A stretch of DNA of 62,057 bases. Origin: an uncultured Bacteroidales bacterium. GTDB lineage: Bacteria; Bacteroidota; Bacteroidia; Bacteroidales; UBA932. Shown piece by piece: positions 1 to 10,965 of the stretch; position 1 is the stretch's first letter; each line of letters starts with the position of its first letter. The stretch spans positions 1 through 62,057 of the forward strand of contig CALUTW010000012.1 of NCBI GenBank assembly GCA_944323805.1, in the 5' to 3' direction. Both the position numbers and the translations under genes were made by a program. The notes beneath the pieces were generated by a model. The model saw only the letters and a list, made by a program, of their open reading frames with translations. It searched no databases and was not told the origin of the DNA.

Positions 1-822
<822 letters not shown>

Positions 823-1008
823 ATATTATCTCAATATCTCTTAGCCGATCCGTCTGCTCCCGATTCCTCAGTTCAAGAAATCAACGCTCTCTCTTATTGT
901 TTCGGTACTTCATTTGTACTTCTGTTCCAGTCTTGTCAATGATCTCCTCATGTCCATCCGGGTGTCTCTCCTCGCCTCTCTCGCACCCCCTCTTCCCGAA
1001 CGGGATTG

Positions 1009-1039
1009 CAAAGGTACTACTTTTTTCTTTCCCTCCAAA
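1009..1039 (-). promoter_or_regulatory. rRNA operon promoter (Bacteroidetes type)
   Basis: Reading the minus strand there is TTTG (1036-1039), a 19-bp spacer, then TACCTTTG (1009-1016). This matches the Bacteroidetes sigma-ABfr pattern TTTG-N19-21-TAnnTTTG. Transcription would begin around 1003, giving a leader of about 180 nt (823-1003) before the 16S 5' end. No other gene lies between. The stretch 1040-1326 shows no gene or motif I recognise. Confidence 0.75.
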
Positions 1040-1326
1040 TCTTTTCGCAACTTTTTTCCGACTTTTTTTCGCGCCGGACACCGCAGGCAGGCCCGCCAGA
1101 CAGCCGAAGCCCCTGTCTGGCACGCAGTTGCGCTACTCCGGCCCCCAGACGGATTTTTTCCGGTGCCTGAACAAGAAAATTATAACCCGGACAGACAGGC
1201 GACCGCACACAGAAAAGGACATGCCCCGCACGGCCGATTGTCCTTGCGCAGCACCGGAGGGACTCAGCCAAGAGATGCCACGGCTATCCATATAGGGAAA
1301 AGCTGGCGATATGGGGGCACGCTAAC

Positions 1327-1456
1327 CCTACAGAAAAAACAGCCCCTACGGAGAACCGACACTACAGAGAGAACTGGCCTTACGGGGAGAGCCGGTCCTA
1401 CGGGAAGAGCAGGCCAGATGGAGAATGCCGGCCCAACATAAAAAAGAGGCCTGACC
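1327..1456. repeat. degenerate 18-nt tandem repeat
   Basis: About seven imperfect 18-nt units follow each other, each roughly CTACGGRGAGARCHGGCC (for example around 1381-1398 and 1399-1416). The minus-strand frames translate to a 6-residue repeat, but no start, length or neighbour supports a protein. It lies between the rrn promoter and the 3' end of groEL. The last units form an inverted repeat (GAATGCCGG / CCGGCATTC) with a 23-nt loop that could help end groEL transcripts. Unit boundaries are by eye. Confidence 0.55.
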
Positions 1457-1509
1457 GGCATTCCAGTCAAGCCCCCTATCATATCCGGACTCAAGGTCCA
1501 TGTACGTCA

Positions 1510-3147
<1,638 letters not shown>

Positions 3148-3156
3148 TTATTAATA

Positions 3157-3423
3157 TTAAAGTATTGCGAAAATATCAGACTGCTTCATGATGAGATATT
3201 TCTTGTCATCCACAGTCACTTCTGTACCGGCATATTTTCCATAGAGGACCACGTCGCCGACCTTTACCTCCATCGGCTCATCCTTCTTGCCAGGTCCGAC
3301 TGCCAGTATTGTTCCCTGCTGCGGTTTCTCTTTTGCTGTATCAGGAATATAAAGTCCTGCAGCTGTCTTGGTCTCTGCTTCTTTCGGCTCGACCAGCACT
3401 CTGTCTGATAACGGTTTAATCAT
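3157..3423 (-). CDS. groS: co-chaperonin GroES
   Basis: This is the 10 kDa lid protein that caps GroEL during ATP-driven folding. The 88 residues begin [13 protein letters not shown] and include the mobile-loop region (about residues 15-34) and the C-terminal [18 protein letters not shown], all typical of the family. It is the first gene of the groESL operon, with groEL 21 bp downstream. The upstream region 3424-3519 has no clear TAnnTTTG box that I can defend, so the promoter is left open. A terminator for the preceding lipoprotein gene sits at 3520-3541. Confidence 0.99.
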   Translation of the reverse strand: MIKPLSDRVLVEPKEAETKTAAGLYIPDTAKEKPQQGTILAVGPGKKDEPMEVKVGDVVLYGKYAGTEVTVDDKKYLIMKQSDIFAIL

Positions 3424-3519
3424 GATTCTATAAATTTTAATTACTGTCTGTTATAGTTTCGCCTCCCGTCAACCACATCAGGCCTTTCCGGAAGACGACA
3501 CCCACATAAACAAAACAAA

Positions 3520-3541
3520 TGCCAGCCCTTCCGGACTGACA
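3520..3541 (-). terminator. intrinsic terminator after the 182-aa lipoprotein gene
   Basis: On the minus strand TGTCAGTCC pairs with GGGCTGGCA (9 bp, two G-U pairs) around a GGAA loop, followed by a T-rich run (TTTGTTTTGTTT). It lies 35 bp past the stop at 3577 and separates the lipoprotein genes from groESL. Confidence 0.65.
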
Positions 3542-3576
3542 TTTTGTCATAAAGCAGAGTGTCTTCAGACGCGGGA

Positions 3577-4125
3577 TTATTCCGCCGAAGCATCCTCAGG
3601 TGTCTCGAACTTACCGCTGTAATTGACTTTAAGCGGAGTACCGTCTGCAAGTCTGACATCGAGCATGACAGACTTCGGATTGCCGTCATTCCCCATTGAA
3701 ACGACAAAGGACCCGGACTGAGGCTCGTTGTGATAAGAATAATAGTGCACAGGATCCTCATACACAAGGAAATAATCATCCTGATGGTCCAGATTCTCCC
3801 CGCCGTAGTCATTATTGACCTTATGGGAATCTCCGTCAGCCCAATAAGTGTTTACGGCAAACTGGAAATACGTGGTAATGCTTTCGCCGTCTCCGTTACT
3901 CTGTGGCGAGAACAGGAATGTATAATAGTTCCCGCTGGCAGTAAAGACGGCAGTAAGAATATCATATGTCTTCCCGTCAAACTCATATGTCCCCAGCACT
4001 TCAGATCCTTCCGGAGTCTGTCCTGCACCGGCATCCGGGCCCGTCTTGTCACATGAGGACAGCAGCATGGCCGCTGACATCAGTACTGAAGCCGCGAATG
4101 CAGCATTTATAAGACCTGTCTTCAT
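3577..4125 (-). CDS. surface lipoprotein, single repeat domain
   Basis: A 182-residue protein with a lipoprotein signal ending LLSSC (Cys25), followed by a Gly/Pro-rich tether. The mature part is one beta-rich domain running from YEFDGKTYDI to a final KVNYSGKFE strand. This single domain resembles one unit of the three-unit lipoprotein immediately upstream (4137-5465), including the opening strand and the closing hydrophobic strand before a Gly-Lys turn. The two genes are 11 bp apart on one strand and probably co-transcribed, with the intrinsic terminator at 3520-3541 after this one. Function is unknown. Surface exposure is an inference from the lipobox and the family context. Confidence 0.8.
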   Translation of the reverse strand: MKTGLINAAFAASVLMSAAMLLSSCDKTGPDAGAGQTPEGSEVLGTYEFDGKTYDILTAVFTASGNYYTFLFSPQSNGDGESITTYFQFAVNTYWADGDSHKVNNDYGGENLDHQDDYFLVYEDPVHYYSYHNEPQSGSFVVSMGNDGNPKSVMLDVRLADGTPLKVNYSGKFETPEDASAE

Positions 4126-4136
4126 CTGTTGAAAAT

Positions 4137-5465
4137 TTATTCCGCAATGATGGTTGTACCTGAATAATGCCCTTCAAGGTCGCCATATGTAGTGAAATCC
4201 AGCTCCAGCTGGTCACCATCAAGATAGACCTCAAGAGATCCAACAGATGACCCGTCCTCTTCATATTTCCATGTCTTGCCATCGTATTCGAATTTCAGGG
4301 AGCCGTCCTTATAGTTTGAGAAACCCGCAGCTCCGGCATTGAACAATTCTGCCGGGGCCGTGATATGAAGAGCCCAGTCTTCAATGAACTCCTGGACAGT
4401 CGTAAGATCCGGAGTGGCAGTAAGATATATATGCCATGACGTCTCATCGGACTTGTCAACGATAATGGAGTTGATTGCCTCTGTAGCACCGAAGCATGTG
4501 AATTCATTCGGCTCTTCAGGAACGTAATCCACAGAGACACATTTTCCCTCGAAGTCTACGGATACCGCCGTACCATCGCCGAAAGTCACGGATATGGAAG
4601 CCGCATATTCCTCTTCAGCTGTCTTCTGGATATTGATGGTCCCTGTCGCTCCGTCAAGGGGATAGTCTTCCATATTTCCTGCAGTGAGCATGTCCCCCGT
4701 ATAATTATCCACGAAGATGGCAGCGAACGGCATATCTGTCGAGGTAATGTCGATATCATCTCCTGTCATGGCTTCGTCCGCAAGGATGACACACATGTAG
4801 TCAAGGGCCATATCTGTTAACTCATCAAAAGTATAGACTTCGGAACGGGTAAAATACAGATATGTCATACCTTCTGCTTCAAGATAGAATGCCGCCCGGA
4901 CAGGATTCTGTTCGCCGTTGCATGTAATTGTGTTACCTTCTCCCGGAAGCGCTGCCGAGAGCACTGCCGATGCATTTACCCCGACCTTTGTCCCGTCAGT
5001 GAATTCAAGAGACATGAGAAGGGTACAGTTGCCTGTAGCCTCATCATAGTCAAGGCGCATCTTTCCTGACACCAGACTTTCCGCAGATATTTTGGAAGTC
5101 CCTGTCTCGTTGTCCCAGCAGTAGATACCCTGCGGCTCGGCCTTAAGGTCGATATCCCTGCCTAAATTCTGAGGCAGCACCAGCACCTGGACATACTCGA
5201 TGTCATCGCTCCCCACGGCGTCAGCCCAGGTTGCAACCGAGGCATCCGGGCTTGCAAGGAAGAGTACATAATCCTCGTATGTATCCGCAAACGCCTTGCC
5301 TACCGGGCTTTCAGTCCCGTCAACCGTAAATGTCATCGGAGTCTCCGGATAGTCTCCGGATGCCCCGCCATCGGGAGTGACAGGATTGTCTTCCTGACAT
5401 GATGTCATCGCTGCAACTGCAGCCACTGCGGCTACGGCAGCATAAAAGAATCTTAATGTTTTCAT
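4137..5465 (-). CDS. surface lipoprotein with three tandem beta domains
   Basis: A 442-residue lipoprotein: signal and lipobox AMTSC (Cys23), then QEDN, resembling the acidic Bacteroidetes surface-export signal. Three units of about 130 residues follow, opening MTFTVDGTE, NTITCNGEQ and NEFTCFGATE. Each opening is followed about 20 residues later by a YLYF-like strand, and each unit closes with a VSVDFEGK-like strand. I do not recognise a named family or catalytic residues, so a binding or structural role is only a guess. It sits between two similar lipoproteins on the same strand (11 and 35 bp gaps), suggesting a paralogous cluster built by domain duplication. Confidence 0.8.
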   Translation of the reverse strand: MKTLRFFYAAVAAVAAVAAMTSCQEDNPVTPDGGASGDYPETPMTFTVDGTESPVGKAFADTYEDYVLFLASPDASVATWADAVGSDDIEYVQVLVLPQNLGRDIDLKAEPQGIYCWDNETGTSKISAESLVSGKMRLDYDEATGNCTLLMSLEFTDGTKVGVNASAVLSAALPGEGNTITCNGEQNPVRAAFYLEAEGMTYLYFTRSEVYTFDELTDMALDYMCVILADEAMTGDDIDITSTDMPFAAIFVDNYTGDMLTAGNMEDYPLDGATGTINIQKTAEEEYAASISVTFGDGTAVSVDFEGKCVSVDYVPEEPNEFTCFGATEAINSIIVDKSDETSWHIYLTATPDLTTVQEFIEDWALHITAPAELFNAGAAGFSNYKDGSLKFEYDGKTWKYEEDGSSVGSLEVYLDGDQLELDFTTYGDLEGHYSGTTIIAE

Positions 5466-5500
5466 GATATGTTATAATTTAAATATTTACACGCGTAATA

Positions 5501-6715
5501 TCAGTACGACAGCACTTCTACCGGGCTATCCGATGTCCATGTCCCGCTGACTGACCAGGCAGGCTCGCTGCAGTCTTCAAGACTTATTGCCAGAGTACAT
5601 GCGTCCCCGTCCCTTGCGACAGAGACTGTACCGCCTGCAATCCTGGCATAGTCAATCCAGTCCTGACCGCCGTCGGCATTTTCCTGCAGATTGACATACC
5701 ATGTGCCTGTAAAGTTCTCGAACTTGTCAGGATAGCCAGGGGCCAGCTTGCCCGGGACGATTTCATCCCGCGGTATACCTCCATCCGGATAAGACTGCGC
5801 CATCACATAGTCTCCTGCAGGAATTCCACCCTCGACATCCGTATCCCAGCTGACAAAGAATTCTATACGCATCAGCTGACCGGAGCCGGTTATAGTCTGT
5901 CCATATGTTCCTCCTGAAACATCGATTGTACCGTTGGCAAGGAAAAGTGCAAATGCCCTCGGGCTTTCTCCATCCCCTACAAGACCCGTATACGTATCCT
6001 TCCTGTCGACAAGCCATGCCTTTGTGAACTGCGGAAGCGAAAGGTCTTCCGTGAGGGTGCTGTTAGGGACATCAGTACCGCCCCCGGTGGTTTCAGATTC
6101 CACGACCGGAGTACCTGTAAATGAAAAATAGCGCTTGATGAACTCAGTACCCACAAGAATGCCTTCTACCGTGCAGGTACCGTCATCATTGGCTGTGATT
6201 GTGAACTGCCCTTCCTTGAGAAGATCCGGCTCATACTCAGAGCCGTCGGCCGGGAAATCGCAGAAATATGTGCCGTCAGGAATCTGCATGATCCCTCCGG
6301 GTATCTGCTGTTCATATACTTCCCCGCCCTGAAAGGTGCCCTCGGAAAAATCCCCGCTGTTAGACTGCTCATGGTAATCGCCTGCGACATAATGCAGGTC
6401 AGCTGTCTGTGCCGGGTTATACGGGGCGTTAAGAGTAAAATAGATAGCCTGACCGGGGCCGGTGCCCTGTAGCGGGGTGGTAGTGTTGAGCATCTCCATG
6501 TCCGTGTACAGGACAAGCTCCCACCAGTCCGAGTCCCCCATCCCGTCATCTCCGTGATAACGGAAAATGGCATTGACATATTCAGGCTTTTCAGGGACAG
6601 GTTCCTCAAATCCCCCCCCTGAAGACGATCCTGGATTGGCAGGGGTCTTTTCGCAGGAGCCGAATACAAATGCTCCCGCAAGAAGTGCCATAAGAATCTT
6701 GAAATTGGCTTTCAT
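5501..6715 (-). CDS. surface lipoprotein with two beta domains
   Basis: A 404-residue lipoprotein with lipobox FGSC (Cys20), a Gly/Ser-rich linker, and two similar halves (about 47-205 and 230-400). Each half contains an aromatic opening strand, a PAGDYVMAQS-like or VAGDYHEQS-like turn, and an ending strand of the type GTCTVEGILVG or DACTLAISLED. No enzyme motif is visible. It is the first gene of a three-lipoprotein cluster; the next gene starts 35 bp downstream. A TATATTTG box near 6785-6792 reads toward it, but a terminator hairpin lies directly after that box, so its promoter is uncertain. Confidence 0.78.
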   Translation of the reverse strand: MKANFKILMALLAGAFVFGSCEKTPANPGSSSGGGFEEPVPEKPEYVNAIFRYHGDDGMGDSDWWELVLYTDMEMLNTTTPLQGTGPGQAIYFTLNAPYNPAQTADLHYVAGDYHEQSNSGDFSEGTFQGGEVYEQQIPGGIMQIPDGTYFCDFPADGSEYEPDLLKEGQFTITANDDGTCTVEGILVGTEFIKRYFSFTGTPVVESETTGGGTDVPNSTLTEDLSLPQFTKAWLVDRKDTYTGLVGDGESPRAFALFLANGTIDVSGGTYGQTITGSGQLMRIEFFVSWDTDVEGGIPAGDYVMAQSYPDGGIPRDEIVPGKLAPGYPDKFENFTGTWYVNLQENADGGQDWIDYARIAGGTVSVARDGDACTLAISLEDCSEPAWSVSGTWTSDSPVEVLSY

Positions 6716-6758
6716 GTAGCTAAGACCTTATTAATCAATAGAAATACATAATAAAAAT

Positions 6759-6784
6759 GCAGCCATTCCGGCTGAAATGGCTGC
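6759..6784 (-). terminator. intrinsic terminator closing the degenerate SusD region
   Basis: GCAGCCATT pairs perfectly with AATGGCTGC (9 bp, 8-nt loop), and on the minus strand the stem is followed by ATTTTTATT. It lies just after the lipoprotein C-terminal remnant ending at 6813, so it is probably the surviving terminator of the decayed locus. Confidence 0.6.
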
Positions 6785-6812
6785 AAATATACAATTTTTT
6801 CTCAAATACGGT

Positions 6813-7002
6813 CTATCTGACCTTGTATACCGTCTTGAGCGGAGACAGGGTCCTGTATCCGGCCTTTGCGACCTTGCCTTTGCGGGCAGACGCAGTTACC
6901 TGTCCTGCAGGAACAGCCTTTGCCGAAGCCGAGGCAGAATCTTCTATCCTGGTCATGGTCATAGGGAAGTACGGCTTAGGCATTGCATAATAATTGTAAT
7001 AA
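6813..7002 (-). pseudogene. C-terminal remnant of a large lipoprotein
   Basis: The minus strand encodes PYFPMTMTRIEDSASASAKA and continues to a stop at 6813. This resembles the tail of the intact 600-residue lipoprotein at 16840-18642 (VFPMTMSKMSEAG, followed by a similar basic Ala/Thr/Lys-rich tail). There is no body or start for such a protein here. Upstream, in another frame, lies a SusD fragment. I read this as what is left after a deletion joined the middle of a susD gene to the end of a later lipoprotein gene in a copy of the locus now intact at 11-18 kb. Confidence 0.6.
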
Positions 7003-7495
7003 CCCTGACACAAGGGAGATCCTTGCTGTCGGCATACCGGAACTGATAATATGGTGCAAGACCCAGATAGTCAAACGCCCTTACCGCCAGAGCCTGTCCT
7101 ATTGCATGCCTTGATTCCGCTGCCTGTGCGGAATAGTCCATGCCGGCAAACGGGGCAAGCACATCATTGCACAACTTTATCTGGTTGTAGAAGAACGAAT
7201 AGCGCAGATAGCATACAATGTAATTGTACTGTCTGTCACTGTAATCATAGCTGACTGAAAACCAGTTATATCCGCTGTTGCTGCATACCATGTCCGGACC
7301 GTTGCTGTCCTGCGCCATACATATTGACGGATACCCGAAATCGTTATGTGCGCCCTGCGAGGCACCGAGGACTGCAAAAGGCTGTCCGGCATAGGAATAG
7401 ATACCGGCGACATCGGCCTCGCTTCTGTCAGGGATGGCAGAAGTGGTATTCTGCACCTGGTCAGAGGTAATACCGAATCCTCCGTATACAGGGGC
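7003..7495 (-). pseudogene. SusD-like N-terminal fragment
   Basis: About 160 residues resemble the N-terminal helical part of SusD proteins. The stretch from ADVAGIY through HNDFGYPSICMAQDSNGPDMV, the Tyr-rich DRQYNYIVCYLRY segment and the ALAVRAFDYLGLAPYYQF helix match the same parts of the intact SusD at 14418-15944. There is no signal peptide or lipobox upstream and no C-terminal half. The reading frame drifts into unrelated sequence near 7000, where the lipoprotein tail begins in another frame. It is a truncated pseudogene produced by a large internal deletion. Confidence 0.75.
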
Positions 7496-7547
7496 AAGGG
7501 TGCTTCCGCAATCCGCCTGACGGGCGTTTTCCCGTGCACGACACGAC

Positions 7548-7585
7548 AAAAAAAGCGGAACGCATCATACGACACATTCCGCTTT
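7548..7585 (-). terminator. intrinsic terminator after the lipocalin-like gene
   Basis: On the minus strand AAAGCGGAA and TTCCGCTTT pair (9 bp, 16-nt loop) and are followed by a run of T (complement of 7548-7554). It sits about 30 bp past the stop codon at 7614 and cleanly separates that gene from the SusD remnant. Confidence 0.75.
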
Positions 7586-7613
7586 CAGAACAGTTATAAG
7601 TATGTCTCCCGCT

Positions 7614-8084
7614 CTACAGGAATCGCCTTTCGACCGGAATCAGGCTATTGCCCGGTGCCGTGGACTTGAGTCCGAGGTCCCCGGAAAGGATGTCTTCAGG
7701 GACTGAAGCCCTTGTGTAGACCGATATGTCAGAGGCATCGGCGATATCCGTAAGAGTCATTTCCCCGGTATCCTGGTTCATGACTACAGTATATGAACCG
7801 CCCCAGCTGCTGCCGTCGCCATAAACACCGGCAAGCACCCCGTCCGTCAATGTCCATGTACCGTCAAGATGGTCATAATACGGAGAATCGAATCTCTGGT
7901 ACAGGTCAAAAGTGCCGTCCTGGTCAAATGAAAGATATACGTCGGCATCCGGCTGGTCTCCTGCCCATGATACCAGATGCCATGATCCGGTAATGTCCCC
8001 GGCCTTGTCGTCTTTCTGACATCCTGTGACTGCAAGTACAGACAGCAGGGCAATGACAGAGAATATATTTCTTATGTATCTCAT
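7614..8084 (-). CDS. lipocalin-like lipoprotein
   Basis: A 156-residue protein with a lipoprotein signal ending AVTGC (Cys22) followed by QKDD, a strong match to the Bacteroidetes surface-export signal. The mature domain starts GSWHLVSW and has the short strand/turn pattern of small lipocalin-like proteins (YLSFDQDGTFDLYQ, LDGTWTLTDGVLAG, GSYTVVMN, MTLTDIA). The tail VYTRASVPEDIL...PVERRFL recurs in a broken copy at 10783-10965. Ligand and role are unknown. It lies 21 bp after the subtilase gene on the same strand and is likely co-transcribed with it, ending at the terminator at 7548-7585. Confidence 0.75.
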   Translation of the reverse strand: MRYIRNIFSVIALLSVLAVTGCQKDDKAGDITGSWHLVSWAGDQPDADVYLSFDQDGTFDLYQRFDSPYYDHLDGTWTLTDGVLAGVYGDGSSWGGSYTVVMNQDTGEMTLTDIADASDISVYTRASVPEDILSGDLGLKSTAPGNSLIPVERRFL

Positions 8085-8105
8085 AGCAAATCAATGTTTA
8101 ATCCG

Positions 8106-10133
8106 TTATAACCAGCCGCCATTTTCCGAATGCGACATTCTTGCCACAATTGCGAACTCCTTTTCTATCGTCATTCCGGAGATTCCGGAGCTGCCGTCTG
8201 TCCCGGCCTTAAGCTTGACAGTCAGTATGCCAGAGCCGGTCTTGCCGCACGTAAACAGTATCTTGTCAGCGAATATTGTCGGCTGTTCCCTGATTCCGAG
8301 AGATTTCATATCATCATCTGAAAATCCGGCAGAAATGATTTCAAAGGCAGCGTTCCCGTTACCGACATATTCCTTTATGTCCACACCGGTCTGAGTGCCG
8401 ACAGGGACAGGGATGCAGGTAGTTCCACGGACATTCATAAGCACCTGGAACGCATCGATGTATCCGGTACCCATCTTGCCTGCAAATGGAGACAGGCTCA
8501 GAGTCCTTCTATAACCATAGTCATCCAAATAGGACTTGCTTCCGGTGCAATAGTCGTCTATGGAGTTCACGGAAGTCAGCAGAAGAGAGACATATTCATC
8601 ATGAGAGAATGTCCTGCCGAGCTGAAGTGCATATGACAGGCCGAGGGCAGCGACACCGGAAACATGAGGACAGGCCATCGACGTGCCCTGCATGTAGCCA
8701 TATTCCCCGCCGTTGACAGTTGAATATACCTGGGAAGCCTCCGACCCTCTTTCCAGATACGACTGGTATACATCTCCGCCTGGAGCAGCGATATTGCAGC
8801 CCGGGCCATAGTTGGTATAGTAAGCAGGCGTATAATCGCATGACATCGCTGTCACGGAGATATAATCCTTGTATGCCCCCGGATAGACCGAAGTCCTGTA
8901 CATCTCGTTCCCTGCCGCGAAAATCGCCAGTCCGCCGTCAAGGGCATCGCAGTTCTTCATGCTTGTGAAATAGTCTATCGCGTCCTTTTCCGCACTTGCG
9001 ATGGACTGGTATTCCTCATCGGATGACGGGTAGCCTGCCCCGTATCCGAAACTGCACTGGATGATTGCAGCACCCATGTCAGCTGCATACTTGACTGCAT
9101 TCGCTATCACACTCGCTGTCCCGCCGTTGTCTCCATAAAAGACCTGGCATGACATGATTTTCACTCCGCTTTCAGGAGAGCCGTTACCGCCTGCGATACC
9201 GCAGCCTCCGATACCATTATTATTGACTGCCGCAACTGTCCCGGCAACATGGGTGCCATGCGAAGCTTCCAGTCCGGACATCAGCCGGAGAGAGCCGTCA
9301 GTCACAAAATTATATCCGTAAATATCATCGACATAGCCGTTGCCGTCATCATCGACACCCGGCTGGCCGTTCAGCTCGGCCTCGTTGCACCACATGTTGG
9401 CGGCAAGGTCAGGATGGTCCCATTGTACACAGTCGTCCACAACGGCCACAATGATTTTCGGGTCGCCGGTGCACAGCTTCCATGCAGCCCCGCAGTTGAC
9501 ATCCGCCCCTTCCTTGATTCCTGAATAAAGGTTCTTGTCCCCGGTATTTATGTAATGCCACTGAAGCCCGAGGTCCGGGTCATTGAAAACTGCAGAGCCC
9601 GAACGCGTAGCCGGCTTCGCAGTGCCGGTGCCGGAAACCATGGCAGGGTTACTGCTGACAATCCTGTCGTGCCTCCTGTTGAACTCGACCCGCATCACTT
9701 CCGGCAATGCCGCCAGTGCACGCGCGGCATTGTCAAGGTTCTCCTCTTCATTGAATTCCACGGCATACCATCTGTGCAGTCCGGCTTTCCTTGTCCTGGC
9801 CTCATTCCTCGTGTCCAGAGGGAAAAGCCTGGAAAGTGACTTGACGCCGATGTCTTCAAGGACATTGTCAATCCCCGCTATCCCCGACCGGGTCAACGGA
9901 CCGGCGACAGCTGCGGACCGTGTCGCTGACAGACCTTCGATTTCCGATACTGCTGCATCGGTAAAGTACACCAGCAGGCTTCCTTCAACAGAATTCTCCG
10001 AAGTGAAAATAAGCTTCGATTCGATCCCGTCACCCGTCAACGCATCATTATCAGGCATTTGCACCTTTTCAGCGCACGACGCCAGCAATAGAAGGGCCGG
10101 AATGGCTACAGAAAAAATTCCTGAGATCTTCAT
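8106..10133 (-). CDS. subtilisin-like (S8) serine protease, lipoprotein
   Basis: A 675-residue S8-family endopeptidase predicted to be anchored by lipid (lipobox LLLASC, Cys20). Residues about 40-160 look like a propeptide. The catalytic triad is visible: Asp233 in VAVVDD, His292 in SHGTHVAGT and Ser in QGTSMACPHVSG (about residue 482). The residue after the catalytic Asp is Asp rather than the usual Ser/Thr. A calcium-type GVDDDGNGYVDD segment follows the Asp motif, as in the second subtilase here (18673-21336), to which it is clearly paralogous. The last 110 residues form a small beta domain, not a T9SS signal. It probably degrades surface proteins or peptides; the substrate is unknown. Confidence 0.93.
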   Translation of the reverse strand: MKISGIFSVAIPALLLLASCAEKVQMPDNDALTGDGIESKLIFTSENSVEGSLLVYFTDAAVSEIEGLSATRSAAVAGPLTRSGIAGIDNVLEDIGVKSLSRLFPLDTRNEARTRKAGLHRWYAVEFNEEENLDNAARALAALPEVMRVEFNRRHDRIVSSNPAMVSGTGTAKPATRSGSAVFNDPDLGLQWHYINTGDKNLYSGIKEGADVNCGAAWKLCTGDPKIIVAVVDDCVQWDHPDLAANMWCNEAELNGQPGVDDDGNGYVDDIYGYNFVTDGSLRLMSGLEASHGTHVAGTVAAVNNNGIGGCGIAGGNGSPESGVKIMSCQVFYGDNGGTASVIANAVKYAADMGAAIIQCSFGYGAGYPSSDEEYQSIASAEKDAIDYFTSMKNCDALDGGLAIFAAGNEMYRTSVYPGAYKDYISVTAMSCDYTPAYYTNYGPGCNIAAPGGDVYQSYLERGSEASQVYSTVNGGEYGYMQGTSMACPHVSGVAALGLSYALQLGRTFSHDEYVSLLLTSVNSIDDYCTGSKSYLDDYGYRRTLSLSPFAGKMGTGYIDAFQVLMNVRGTTCIPVPVGTQTGVDIKEYVGNGNAAFEIISAGFSDDDMKSLGIREQPTIFADKILFTCGKTGSGILTVKLKAGTDGSSGISGMTIEKEFAIVARMSHSENGGWL

Positions 10134-10257
10134 ATTACCTTAACACATTAATTTTTTCGAACCCCGAAATAAATAAAAATTTTTCATTTTCATTTCAGAA
10201 TCGGTGTAGAATTTTGCATCGGAAAAACAATTACGGACAATAAAACACAATAGAATC

Positions 10258-10701
10258 ATGAAAAAGATCATCATTTCAGCCGCAATTCTTCTCGGCAGCT
10301 TCATTACAATGAACGCAGACAACCGCGAACGCCCTACGACCGTTGACAAGCTTCCTGCACCGGCACAGGAATTTCTCAGGACGCATTTCAATGACCTTAC
10401 CGTAGCCTTTGTCGTAGAGGACCCGAAAATGATGGGCTCTGAATATGAGGTTACCTATACGGACCGCACAGAGGTGGACTTCGACACCAACGGCAACTGG
10501 ACAAGCGTAGAACGCAAATACAGCGCAGTACCGGCATCGGTAGTACCTCAGCAGATTGCAGCCTTTGTCGCGAAGAGCAATTTCCCGGGACAGTATATCA
10601 AGTCCATTTCACGCAATGCATACACATGGGAAATAGAGCTTACAAATGACCTCGAAGTCAAGTTCGACATCAATTTCAATGTCATCGGATACGACGACTG
10701 A
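10258..10701 (+). CDS. PepSY-like periplasmic protein
   Basis: A 147-residue protein with an N-terminal signal peptide (MKKIIISAAILLGSFITMNA). It contains two PepSY-like (beta-lactamase-inhibitor-like) repeats: one around LPAPAQEFLRTHF...VEDPKMMGSEYEVTYTDRTEVDFDTNGNW, the other around VVPQQIAAFVAKSNFPG...WEIELTNDLEVKFDINFNVIG. Proteins of this kind are common and mostly uncharacterised in Bacteroidales. It is transcribed divergently from the subtilase (124 bp between starts) and ends before a long hairpin at 10717-10766. A role as inhibitor or chaperone of the neighbouring protease is possible but only an inference. Confidence 0.85.
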   Translation: MKKIIISAAILLGSFITMNADNRERPTTVDKLPAPAQEFLRTHFNDLTVAFVVEDPKMMGSEYEVTYTDRTEVDFDTNGNWTSVERKYSAVPASVVPQQIAAFVAKSNFPGQYIKSISRNAYTWEIELTNDLEVKFDINFNVIGYDD

Positions 10702-10716
10702 CATCAGATAAGGCAA

Positions 10717-10766
10717 ATAAAGAATGCGGGGCAGACCGGTCTTCCAGTCTGTCCCGCACTCTTTAT
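10717..10766. terminator. long hairpin, likely bidirectional terminator
   Basis: ATAAAGA, TGCGGG and CAGAC on the 5' side pair in order with GTCTG, CCCGCA and TCTTTAT on the 3' side, making an interrupted stem of about 18 bp. It lies 15 bp after the PepSY-like stop and just before the minus-strand lipocalin remnant, so it can serve both directions. Confidence 0.65.
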
Positions 10767-10782
10767 CATGTCTGCAAGGCAG

Positions 10783-10965
10783 CTACAGGAACCTGCCAGG
10801 CAGTACATCTTCGCCACCGGACTTGACTCCGGCTCTTTCTGAGACATTGTCGCGTACTACGTCCGGTATGGAAGTCCTGGTATAGACACATTCCTCCGAG
10901 CCTGCGGACATTGTCATCCCGGACCGGTCCTCAGGAAATATCTGATTGCCCATTGTCACGAGGGA
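10783..10965 (-). pseudogene. lipocalin-like lipoprotein, C-terminal remnant
   Basis: The minus strand encodes about 60 residues ending CVYTRTSIPDVVRDNV...DVLPGRFL and a stop at 10783. This matches the C-terminus of the intact lipocalin-like lipoprotein at 7614-8084 (SVYTRASVPEDIL...PVERRFL). There is no start, signal peptide or N-terminal strand; upstream sequence (10966-11000) is A-rich and unrelated. It is the tail of a second copy whose front has been lost. Confidence 0.7.
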
